From the NCBI GenBank assembly GCA_013286085.1, contig JABDGK010000016.1:1-43329 (forward strand): a DNA stretch of 43,329 nucleotides, given 5' to 3'. Position numbers and translations under genes: made by a program. The first letter of the stretch is position 1; each line of letters begins with the position of its first letter. Of the stretch, positions 1 through 7,144 are shown piece after piece. Source of the DNA: Gammaproteobacteria bacterium (GTDB lineage Bacteria; Pseudomonadota; Gammaproteobacteria; DSM-16500). The notes below the pieces were generated by a model. It ran no database searches, was not told the origin of the DNA, and was given only the letters and a program-made list of their open reading frames with translations.

Positions 1-199
1 CAATCCGAGATTTTATTTATTAAACATTAGCGCGGATAAAGCGAGATTAACCCAGAAGCTAAAATTTGAATAAAATGCATAAAATCACAGCACAAATGTA
101 AGCGTTCCAAGAAGTGCGCTTATCTAAATATTTACATTAAAACTCAATTTTTCTTAGCATAGTGCCATCGATATTTTCAACTCGTAATTGTTTATCAAA

Positions 200-1252
200 T
201 CACTGTATACCACGTTTCTCATATTCAGCCTCAAGAAAATCTCCCATCTCAGGATTAAATTCTCTGGCATTTTGTGTAATAGCTTTCACAAAATCGCTAT
301 AAGTATAGGGCTTACTGGTATCAAACGTTGAAAGAGTTTTGATATAAACCAGTTTCACGTTTTCAACACCAAATTTCATTGCGGCTTGCCATAGCGGTTG
401 ATTTGCCAAATGAGAAACAAAATAGTAAAAAGGCAGATCCAAAGAGGGGGGGTTCGTTTTTAACACATCTTGGATTGCTTCGACATACTTGGGATAAGTG
501 GCGGAAAATCGTGTTGAACTTAATACTTTTAACATCCCTGTGCGCAAAGTGGGGAGTAAATCCGGGTAGCGTACAAATTCGTCCAGATCATCTGTATTTT
601 CATAACAATCATATTTTCCAATCTCGGTAACGCCGGTGTGCAAGGCAGATAAAATATCGGCAGAGCCCTCTGCGACAGTCACTGAAGCATATCTATTATC
701 TTGCTTTGCTAAAAGAGAATTACTCTCTCTAAAGTTATTTTTTCTGAGGTCATCGTCTTTAAGCACGGCGGCTGATACCCAATGACCTATTTCGTGACTC
801 AATGAAGTATTATCAATCATGGCCGGCGTCGGATAGCTTATAGCTCCACTCGTCGCACCCGTATAACCAGTTGTGGGAGACTCAACATCTTTTGTTAAAG
901 TCCAAACGAGTTTTTCAGGAAGTGGCAAGCGTAACTTAGAAAAAATATTATTATAGTCTTCGATTGCAGTGACCGCGTAATAATAAGTTTGAACAAAAGC
1001 AAATCTATCATCCGTCACGTCATAACAATATCGTCCTTTGCCATCGACAACCATGTTGTTCGGCAAGTTCTTAAAACTAAACTGTGATGTCGTGAAAATT
1101 CCATTCGTAAAGTGAGGTAATTCTACTTCAACCACAACCGGTTTGTTATTTTGGTATAACGCAATGCAACCTTTTTCCGCCCTGGCAAAGGATTGAAAAC
1201 CGAAGGTCAGGCTTAAGCAGCTAATTGAAAGAATAATGTTCTTAAGGGTCAT
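200..1252 (-). CDS. Secreted HExxH metallopeptidase-like protein
   Basis: I do not recognise a named family, but the protein looks like an exported zinc peptidase. A hydrophobic signal peptide ends near ARA (about residue 28). A zinc-binding SHEIGHW motif lies at H156-E157-H160 (numbered from the upstream ATG), and VAEGSAD with E198 follows about 38 residues later and could be the third zinc ligand, as in gluzincins. The ATG at 1252 is preferred over that at 1261 because AGGA lies 7 nt upstream of it, whereas the same AGG abuts the first ATG. The upstream gene on the same strand ends only about 23 bp away and also encodes an exported protein, so the two probably form an operon. Substrate and location beyond the periplasm or outside are unknown. 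It could be an inactive relative. Confidence 0.7.
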   Translation of the reverse strand: MTLKNIILSISCLSLTFGFQSFARAEKGCIALYQNNKPVVVEVELPHFTNGIFTTSQFSFKNLPNNMVVDGKGRYCYDVTDDRFAFVQTYYYAVTAIEDYNNIFSKLRLPLPEKLVWTLTKDVESPTTGYTGATSGAISYPTPAMIDNTSLSHEIGHWVSAAVLKDDDLRKNNFRESNSLLAKQDNRYASVTVAEGSADILSALHTGVTEIGKYDCYENTDDLDEFVRYPDLLPTLRTGMLKVLSSTRFSATYPKYVEAIQDVLKTNPPSLDLPFYYFVSHLANQPLWQAAMKFGVENVKLVYIKTLSTFDTSKPYTYSDFVKAITQNAREFNPEMGDFLEAEYEKRGIQ

Positions 1253-1284
1253 TTGATTCATCCTGGTTCTTATTGAAGTCCTCG

Positions 1285-1719
1285 CTACGCTTTAATTACC
1301 CAACTTGCAGAGACTTTTAATTTGAATGCTTGGTTCTGCATTTCTCCTGCTTGTCCATTTTTGAGAACCAGTCTTGGTTCTGTGATGACACTGCCATTTT
1401 TCTTAAATCCATAATGCACAAGATTGAACTGTAATGTAACCTGATTGCTGTCTATTGCAACAGCTCGCACTAGCATGGCTAAAGTAACAGGATCATTTTC
1501 TACGATTGTAGATTGAGTCATTACGACGTTATTTGTTTTTAAAACAGCAGGTATTTTAATAATTTTATTAATGTGTAGCGGCTTATCATAAAAATATCCA
1601 TCGGGCTCTGCATCGAATTTGATGTTAAGAGTGAGTTCTTTATTTTTCTCAGACGCAAAAATAAGAGCTGGTTGAATAACAAATAAAAATAACGTTGCAA
1701 TTAATAATTTTTTTATCAT
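1285..1719 (-). CDS. Small exported protein of unknown function
   Basis: This is a 144-residue protein with a clear signal peptide (KK followed by a hydrophobic run, cleavage likely after IFA near residue 22). The mature part is rich in beta-prone alternating residues with no Cys, and it ends VSASWVIKA. I recognise no family. It is first in the likely two-gene operon with the HExxH protein at 200-1252, so it may be a partner, inhibitor or co-exported factor of that peptidase. That link is by position only. Confidence 0.65.
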   Translation of the reverse strand: MIKKLLIATLFLFVIQPALIFASEKNKELTLNIKFDAEPDGYFYDKPLHINKIIKIPAVLKTNNVVMTQSTIVENDPVTLAMLVRAVAIDSNQVTLQFNLVHYGFKKNGSVITEPRLVLKNGQAGEMQNQAFKLKVSASWVIKA

Positions 1720-2073
1720 ATGAATTTTTTCCTTAAATTACTTCCTATTTATAATAAACGAATGCTTTCTTAATGCTGGCGACTATAACACAAACGATGT
1801 TGTTTTTGCCGGAGAAAGTGCAAGAAAATGATATGCAGAAATCATGATTAAGGAACTGCATGAGGTCTATCGAGTTACCACACAAAAACAGTCTAAATAG
1901 TGAACATTTGGGGAAACATGGGGTCAGGCTTGACAAATAGACTTCTACTCCCTTTCTTTACACTCTAAAGCAAAACTTTTAAAGTAAGCATTCCCGCATC
2001 TTTATCCCTTTTTTATTCTTAAATATCTCATCAATCAATTTTTACAACTATCGATATCTATTTCGGAAAAATT
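1720..2073. other. Gene-free stretch upstream of the RAYT remnant
   Basis: I see no credible gene in these 354 bases. A short minus-strand reading frame at 1745-1936 needs a TTG start inside the transposon end, has no ribosome binding site and has no family-like composition. The stretch holds the left 16-bp RAYT end at 1921-1936. It must also hold the promoter of the minus-strand operon starting at 1719, although I could not pick out convincing -35/-10 boxes. Confidence 0.5.
1921..1936. repeat. Left inverted end of the RAYT element
   Basis: GGGTCAGGCTTGACAA is the exact reverse complement of TTGTCAAGCCTGACCC at 2494-2509. The pair brackets the decayed transposase, as expected for the terminal palindromes associated with IS200-like and RAYT elements. 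A partial copy, GGGGTCAGGC, recurs at 16164-16173. Confidence 0.8.
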
Positions 2074-2505
2074 ATGGCAAGAAAACCTCGCATACACTAC
2101 CCTGGTGCTTTTTATCATGTCATTTTACGTGGCAATAATAAACAACAAATCTTTTTTTCTGACCAAGACAGAGAGCATTTTTATTCTTTATTACAAGATG
2201 GCATCTTACGTTTTGATTATCGAATACATGCATTTTGCTTGATGACAAACCATGTGCATCTTCTGGTACAGATCGGAACTGTTACTCTTGCTAAGATCAT
2301 GCAGAACCTATGCTTTCGATATACGCAAAAGATAAATAAATTACAAAGAGTTTGATATTTGCACGCTCAGCCATATCGCTAAATTTTTTAATCGTGATTT
2401 AACAGGATTGTCCCGGTCAATACGTAATCTTGAAAATTTAGATGCAACAAAGAAGGAATTTTTCGAATTGAAAAAATTAATTGAAAAGTCTTATTGTCAA
2501 GCCTG
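2074..2505 (+). pseudogene. RAYT (Y1_Tnp) transposase with internal deletion
   Basis: The ATG at 2074 opens a REP-associated tyrosine transposase N-terminus: RKPRIHYPGAFYHV, then the HUH metal-binding motif in MTNHVHLLV (near residues 68-76). The frame then stops at 2355, just after the FRYTQ region where the catalytic Tyr is expected. About 15 bases into the following DNA, a separate open stretch encodes the family's C-terminal DNA-binding helix-turn-helix (LSHIAKFFNRDLTGLSRSIR...) and ends with SYCQA and a stop at about 2505. The piece between the catalytic centre and the HTH, usually over 100 residues, is missing. The gene is therefore an internally deleted and inactive remnant. Perfect 16-bp inverted ends flank it. 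Confidence 0.85.
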
Positions 2506-2509
2506 ACCC
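2453..2509 (+). repeat. 57-bp direct repeat, left copy (RAYT tail)
   Basis: These 57 bases, covering the last codons of the RAYT (KEFFELKKLIEKSYCQA) and its right terminal repeat, are identical to 10568-10624 in the same orientation. The identity breaks at the next base (T at 2510, C at 10625). The two copies bracket the peptide-modification and polysaccharide island. Confidence 0.9.
2494..2509. repeat. Right inverted end of the RAYT element
   Basis: TTGTCAAGCCTGACCC is the perfect complement of 1921-1936. It overlaps the stop codon of the transposase remnant and lies only 11 bp from the stop codon of the deacetylase gene on the other strand. Confidence 0.8.
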
Positions 2510-2519
2510 TATTGTTCTG

Positions 2520-3662
2520 CTATTGTTCCATTATTCCCCTGATAAAGCGATGAGAAAGAAAAAGTTGTAATGTAGAAAGAATCAGATTTTTACAATTCGA
2601 AATCGATTCGCTGGGATAAGCGCTCATAAAAATATCCATCAAATCATTTAACGAAATTGGATTACCCAATAACGTCCAAATAATTTTTGATACCGCATCC
2701 AACTGAATTTTTTTTTGCGTGAATAAATTAATTAAATAAAAATCTGGTTCGTCAATACATTCTGCTATCGTTTCACAGCGCTGAAACGGCGCATTATTTT
2801 CATTAAGATGTGACAAATCAAAACAATGCGGTAAAAAATAAGGAGTTGAATATAAGCCGACATCTTCATTATAAGGCATCAGCACTCTACAATAACTTTT
2901 ATCGCCCCAGCAACGCCATTCATTCTCGCGAAATGATTGCATCTCTTTTGCGTAAGGATGATTTTCTGTTTTTTTACAATAGGCTTTAAACAGAGCATAT
3001 TTATTTTCTACATCAGGAGAAAAAATATTTTTTGGGCAATAATATGAATAATAGCTTAGCCATTGGTAATGAACGAATTTATTCAGGGTAATTGATCGAA
3101 TAGCGCGAGCTGTGGCAATGTGATCGGTATGATCATTGGGATTCAATGTGGAATCATATTCTGTCGTATGAAACACACACTGATTATCTGAAAACCCCTG
3201 TGATTCACTTTCAATAATACTTGATAAACAATCACAGAAATCTTGCCATGAATCATATTTTGTCGAACAATCAACAGCTGTTATCGATTTATTTTCTTCT
3301 TTCAATTTTAATAGTGATTGAAATTGAAAAGCCGCGGAGCCTACCCCATAAGGAAACCCATCGGGTAATCGCAAACAATAGCAACGCGTATTATGATTAA
3401 AATAAGTTGTGATAGCATGTTGATTAACACGCTGAACTTCAGAAATAAACGGGGTTGTATTTCGCACTTCTGTCACTGACGCTAAAGCCCCCAACTCATT
3501 TAACTGCCACCAATCATCCGTTCTACCAGCATCATCAGCGGTAGTATAAATAAAAACAATTTTGTTATTTGAATTTAATAAATCACAATAAGCTTGATTA
3601 CCACAAAATAATTGCCAATCGTCATAATGCGCAACAATATAAAATATTACTTTTTCGATCAT
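2520..3662 (-). CDS. PIG-L (LmbE-like) deacetylase fused to a PqqD-like domain
   Basis: The N-terminal part (about residues 1-270) resembles the zinc-dependent PIG-L/LmbE family, which removes acetyl groups from N-acetylglucosamine-type sugars. The first metal motif is AHYDDW at residues 11-16, where the family usually has AHPDDE, and the second is HTDH at 178-181, matching HxDH. The last 90 or so residues (from about CETIAECIDEPDFYLINL) have the PqqD-like pattern of beta strands, then ..LDAVSKIIWTLLGN.., then a helix ending in AYP. PqqD-like domains bind peptide substrates in peptide-modification systems. The start ATG overlaps the stop of the nucleotidyltransferase gene by 4 bp (ATGA). It is the last gene of the operon. 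The inferred role is to deacetylate a sugar on the peptide bound by its own PqqD domain. Confidence 0.75.
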   Translation of the reverse strand: MIEKVIFYIVAHYDDWQLFCGNQAYCDLLNSNNKIVFIYTTADDAGRTDDWWQLNELGALASVTEVRNTTPFISEVQRVNQHAITTYFNHNTRCYCLRLPDGFPYGVGSAAFQFQSLLKLKEENKSITAVDCSTKYDSWQDFCDCLSSIIESESQGFSDNQCVFHTTEYDSTLNPNDHTDHIATARAIRSITLNKFVHYQWLSYYSYYCPKNIFSPDVENKYALFKAYCKKTENHPYAKEMQSFRENEWRCWGDKSYCRVLMPYNEDVGLYSTPYFLPHCFDLSHLNENNAPFQRCETIAECIDEPDFYLINLFTQKKIQLDAVSKIIWTLLGNPISLNDLMDIFMSAYPSESISNCKNLILSTLQLFLSHRFIRGIMEQ

Positions 3663-4795
3663 AGTATAGCAGCCATTCTGTTTTTAATTTTATGTAATGC
3701 CTTTAGTGGAAGTTTGATTGGCACATAACGTAGTTTTTTCGTAGACGCAATATTTTTTAAATACTCACAACAGCAATACAAAAATGATTTATTGTTATTA
3801 CTTCTAATAACCACTAAAAATTGAAAAAGCTGCGCTACAAAAAAATTATTTGTTTTGCGATGCATGCCATTATAAAACCATTTATCAGAAAATGTTATTT
3901 TGATATTTTCTAATGATATCAGTACATCCGGCGGAATATCAGCATTAAAATGCGTTTTTAAATAACGCAATGAATTTAGCATAAACAAACTGAGTGATTT
4001 TTTTTCTGATAAAAAAATAAAGCGATTCCAATCAATCTCACGACTGGCAATAATATAAAATGCATCGACAATCCAACGTAAGGGCTGAATATAGTCCCCC
4101 ACAACATTGCCATGAAAACAGCAATGCAATAAATGATCCGTCGAACTCAGGGTTAGCATTGTTTGATGATACCAAGTAAAAGGGACTGCCGCTTCCCAAT
4201 ATTCATCATCTGCTTCTTTATCATAAGCAAAATGCAGGAGGTGATAATGTAAATCGATGCTATTATTTGCATCATCAAAATACGTTAATGCGCAAGATGT
4301 TTTGTAATCGAAATTTTTTAACGGTGTGCATTTAAATGTCTTCCAGCCATTTTTTTCTAAAATAAGGGCTGCATCAACAAAGCGTTCTGGTGGCACCATA
4401 ATATCAATATCCATCATTTTTCTGGCGCCAGCATTCTTGTAATATAAAGTGTGATAGGCTAATCCTTTTAAGGTTAAAACAGGGATAGCCGCGTTGAGTA
4501 ATTGCGATAAAATGGGTGAAAATGCATTGCATAAAAAACGATTTTCAGAAAAAACAGCGTAATACTTTATTTTTAATAAATCACTTTGCAAAAAATGACT
4601 TTGGTTTAATCGAATGGCAATATTAAAATATATCAATGAGAGTAAGCGTTCACCTGATGCGTCCAACTGATTCGCATTATGCGTTAAAAATAGCTGCCAA
4701 GCAGTATTGGCTTCACTCAACGATAAAGTGGCTGCTTTTAACAATAACAACTGCGTTTCATTCGGCCAAACCGATAAGCGATGATGCCGCTTCAT
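3659..4795 (-). CDS. Nucleotidyltransferase-fold protein (NTP_transf_5-like)
   Basis: This 378-residue protein has the features of the nucleotidyltransferase family often found beside HPr-kinase-like and PqqD-like genes. It shows LTLKG at 107-111, then GARKMMDIDIMV with R125 and the paired aspartates D129 and D131, and further on SIDLHYHL. In the lasso peptide pseudomycoidin pathway a nucleotidyltransferase-like enzyme adds sugars to a phosphate placed on the peptide by an HPr-kinase-like kinase, so a similar step is plausible here. The start overlaps the end of the glycosyltransferase gene by 38 bp, and its stop overlaps the deacetylase start by 4 bp, so it is probably co-translated. An AGAGGAAAA ribosome binding site precedes the ATG. 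Confidence 0.75.
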   Translation of the reverse strand: MKRHHRLSVWPNETQLLLLKAATLSLSEANTAWQLFLTHNANQLDASGERLLSLIYFNIAIRLNQSHFLQSDLLKIKYYAVFSENRFLCNAFSPILSQLLNAAIPVLTLKGLAYHTLYYKNAGARKMMDIDIMVPPERFVDAALILEKNGWKTFKCTPLKNFDYKTSCALTYFDDANNSIDLHYHLLHFAYDKEADDEYWEAAVPFTWYHQTMLTLSSTDHLLHCCFHGNVVGDYIQPLRWIVDAFYIIASREIDWNRFIFLSEKKSLSLFMLNSLRYLKTHFNADIPPDVLISLENIKITFSDKWFYNGMHRKTNNFFVAQLFQFLVVIRSNNNKSFLYCCCEYLKNIASTKKLRYVPIKLPLKALHKIKNRMAAIL

Positions 4796-6086
4796 TTACA
4801 TTTTCCTCTACACGAATTATACCTGCTGCCAACAAAACATTAAAAAGAGCTTTGCTTGAATTAATGGCATCGTTTAGTAACGCTGGTGGATACACTTGCT
4901 GCAATATTTCATGTAATTCGTACCATGCAATTGTGGGAGCAAGCATCTGCCATAAAATAGATGAGGCTGTGTTGAGCACAACTACTTTTTTTGTTTCCAT
5001 ATTCATTAATAATACATCAGGATGAAAATTTTCTTCGGAAATACAATCATTACGTATAAGTTGAATATTATTATTAAAGATTATTTCTTTTTGTTCTACC
5101 CATTCATAATTATTCATCACAGAATCCTTCCATTCATTTGCCCACACTTTAATATAACTTAGAATTTTATTGGCATCGGCACCCAGCAGTGTATGGGGCA
5201 GATCCTCATAAACATCATATAGGCCTTCTGTCAGACAGGTCTCAATAAATAAAAGTCTATCTTCATCTATTTTTTTATTGTATTTATAATCGTAAGTCAG
5301 TAAAGCCAATTGTATTAAAATATGCGTTGGATTAATTAGCGCACATTCCTGTGCTGGTCTTGCATAGCCTGCCATACACAGCCTTAATGCAGGCTCGAAT
5401 TCATGATGTGTAACAGCTCTGTTTAAATTAGTTTCTCGTTTTGCCCACGCATAACAGTTTAACCATGCTAAAAAATCAAATTGACCACTGGCAAGTTCGT
5501 TGCGTAATCGCACCAAATTAACCACATAGGATTTTTCATGCTGTTCATCAGATTCCGCAATATGCAGATTACGTGCATGCTTTTGCATCATGGTTGTTTG
5601 ATCTTCATAGCCATGATGACGAATGACGACACTACTTAAAAAACGTGAAAGATATAAGGCGTCATGTTTGGTTGTAATATACTCGTGTATTTTTCGTTCC
5701 CAAAAAATATCAGGATGATTACGATGCATCTGCGAACATATTCTTGGTGTAAAACGACTATTGAACTGATGTCGAATATAAAAAATATTTTCCTGTAGCT
5801 TATTCCAATCGATTTTAGGAAATGAAAATAATTCTTCATCACTGTCTATCCATAATATAAAAGGATTTTTTACGCGTGAAAAGAAACTATTTTTTGCTTT
5901 TGCAAAATCATTTTCCCAACAAATGGAAAAAACATGAATATTAGTCTGCGTACACAAATCAATATTATCATGCGTTAAACCCAAATAAACTTCTAAATCA
6001 AATTTAAGCGCGGAATAAATGGCGCGTTCTGTTGAAGAATTGTAATGCTTTGCCAATATACAAGCAGCAACAGGACGATTAGCCAC
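4758..6086 (-). CDS. GT-A glycosyltransferase fused to a PqqD-like domain
   Basis: The N-terminus reads like a family 2 glycosyltransferase: PVAACILAKHYNS, then FILWIDSDEE with a DSD metal-binding triad at about residues 81-83. The middle is helical and unassigned. The last 90 residues (from about ISEENFHPDVLLMNM) follow the PqqD-like pattern, with VVVLNTASSILWQML and a helix ending in VYPP. I place the start at the GTG at 6086. GGAG lies 7 nt upstream, giving only an 8-bp overlap with the kinase gene. The longer frame to TTG 6125 would overlap by 47 bp with no good site. The inferred role is to transfer a sugar to the peptide held by the PqqD domain, or to a glycan already on it. Confidence 0.72.
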   Translation of the reverse strand: MANRPVAACILAKHYNSSTERAIYSALKFDLEVYLGLTHDNIDLCTQTNIHVFSICWENDFAKAKNSFFSRVKNPFILWIDSDEELFSFPKIDWNKLQENIFYIRHQFNSRFTPRICSQMHRNHPDIFWERKIHEYITTKHDALYLSRFLSSVVIRHHGYEDQTTMMQKHARNLHIAESDEQHEKSYVVNLVRLRNELASGQFDFLAWLNCYAWAKRETNLNRAVTHHEFEPALRLCMAGYARPAQECALINPTHILIQLALLTYDYKYNKKIDEDRLLFIETCLTEGLYDVYEDLPHTLLGADANKILSYIKVWANEWKDSVMNNYEWVEQKEIIFNNNIQLIRNDCISEENFHPDVLLMNMETKKVVVLNTASSILWQMLAPTIAWYELHEILQQVYPPALLNDAINSSKALFNVLLAAGIIRVEENVNEAASSLIGLAE

Positions 6087-6912
6087 AGACAATCTCCAGT
6101 GCTTTCTGCTGATCACACTCACCAATCACCAAACGTTTGACTGCGCTTTTAGACGCTAAATAACGAATTATTTCGGTCATTTTTAAGCAATGTTGATTAG
6201 GATAGACCTGCATCAGAGCCAGTACCAATGCTGACGAGCGATTCAATACAGTAGCAGAAGTATTTTCTCCGCGCTCGAGATAATATAATGCTTTTATTTT
6301 AATGGGTTGGTTATAATCAACCATATTAGGCGATTTTCTACCAATAAATAATCCCGTGTCATAGGTAAATTGCCCTGCAATGACATTGGCTTCGCCTGAT
6401 TTTTGCATGATTTCAGCGGGAATATCCAGCGATGGTAAGCGTTTTCGCAAAGGTTTTGGAAAAGCAGTAACGGTATGGCTGTTTGAATCACAGGCAATGA
6501 TATCGTCACCAAGAACAGCATAATTAGAGAGCCACGCGTTGACGGCCAAGCTGGTTTTTCCAGAATGGGATAAGCCTGAGAATAAAACTGCTTCATTATT
6601 CACAACAATAGCACCGCCATGTAACATTAATTGCTGAGATCGCCTTAGAAAATAAAAAGCGATTTGATTCACTGTGTTGACTAGCAAATCATTCATGCAT
6701 GTAAACACTGTTTCTTCATTTGAATAATGCGTCTTTAAAATATAATGATTCTCTGCCTGTTGGCTCACTTGAAAATCCGCTTGCTCGCCATTGTCAATCG
6801 AGCATGCAAAAGCGGGTAGTCCTAGCAATGTAAAAATTTTATGAAGGCGAGCATCATCAAACAACAACACGATGGTAACCGTGACTGTATCCCACTCTAC
6901 ACTATAGAGCAT
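6079..6912 (-). CDS. HPr-kinase-like kinase (HprK-related kinase A type)
   Basis: This 277-residue protein has a C-terminal HPr(Ser) kinase-like ATPase core. It shows LHGGAIVV near residues 98-104, a Walker A loop GLSHSGKTS at 113-121 and VLGDDIIAC with D136-D137. It lacks the N-terminal regulatory domain of true HprK, and no PTS or HPr gene is nearby. In the 'HPr-rel-A' gene neighbourhoods recognised in protein family collections, such kinases accompany PqqD-like proteins. In lasso peptide clusters (paeninodin type) relatives phosphorylate a serine near the precursor's C-terminus. The small peptide gene ends 5 bp upstream of this ATG, which makes that peptide the obvious candidate substrate. 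Confidence 0.82.
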   Translation of the reverse strand: MLYSVEWDTVTVTIVLLFDDARLHKIFTLLGLPAFACSIDNGEQADFQVSQQAENHYILKTHYSNEETVFTCMNDLLVNTVNQIAFYFLRRSQQLMLHGGAIVVNNEAVLFSGLSHSGKTSLAVNAWLSNYAVLGDDIIACDSNSHTVTAFPKPLRKRLPSLDIPAEIMQKSGEANVIAGQFTYDTGLFIGRKSPNMVDYNQPIKIKALYYLERGENTSATVLNRSSALVLALMQVYPNQHCLKMTEIIRYLASKSAVKRLVIGECDQQKALEIVCG

Positions 6913-6917
6913 TATTT

Positions 6918-7061
6918 TTACGGACCAGGTTCTGAAAAGACATTATTAAAAACGTTATTGGTTTGTAGGTTGACGAGTTCAGTTGCGGCAGGCAATTCGC
7001 CTAGTGCTTTCAGTTTTTCAATCATTTCTTTAGTTGATTTTGCTTTTTCACACTCTTCCAC
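6918..7061 (-). CDS. 47-residue candidate precursor peptide of the HprK/PqqD operon
   Basis: A GTG at 7061 is preceded by GGGAG with a 7-nt spacer, an in-frame TAA lies just upstream of that site, and the frame closes with TAA at 6918-6920. The peptide begins VEECEKAKSTKEMIEKLKAL, a charged amphipathic helix suited to be a leader. It continues GELPAATELVNLQ and ends TNNVFNNVFSEPGP, with a tandem NNVF and a Gly-Pro tail. Ser43 is the only Ser in the C-terminal half, Cys4 the only Cys. There is no signal peptide. The gene is first in the operon, 5 bp before the kinase gene, and has its own promoter with a perfect TTGACA. I infer that it is the peptide modified by the downstream enzymes. I know of no named family to which it belongs. 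Confidence 0.72.
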   Translation of the reverse strand: MEECEKAKSTKEMIEKLKALGELPAATELVNLQTNNVFNNVFSEPGP

Positions 7062-7096
7062 AATCTTACTCCCTTAGTAGCGTTTCCAGTTTTTTG

Positions 7097-7126
7097 ATGC
7101 TATCATTCTGTAGACTTGCCTGTCAA
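7097..7126 (-). promoter_or_regulatory. Promoter of the peptide-modification operon
   Basis: Reading the minus strand, a perfect -35 box TTGACA (7126-7121) is followed by an 18-bp spacer and TAGCAT (7102-7097) as a 4-of-6 match to the -10 box. Transcription would begin near 7090, leaving a leader of about 30 nt before the GTG at 7061. It lies in the 83-bp gap between this operon and the divergent capsule-type gene at 7145. Confidence 0.6.
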
Positions 7127-7144
7127 CTTGTAACGGAATACCCC

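Noticed and set aside
1745..1936. 63-codon minus-strand frame
   Set aside because: It needs a TTG start inside the RAYT end, lacks a ribosome binding site, and its composition is not protein-like.
2520..7061. Lasso, lanthipeptide or sactipeptide cluster
   Set aside because: No asparagine-synthetase-like cyclase, leader protease, LanM/LanBC or radical-SAM gene is present. Only the kinase/nucleotidyltransferase tailoring theme is shared.
6841..7077. 78-codon plus-strand frame covering the peptide gene
   Set aside because: No ribosome binding site or family. It crosses the kinase start, while the minus-strand peptide has a promoter, ribosome binding site and coupling.
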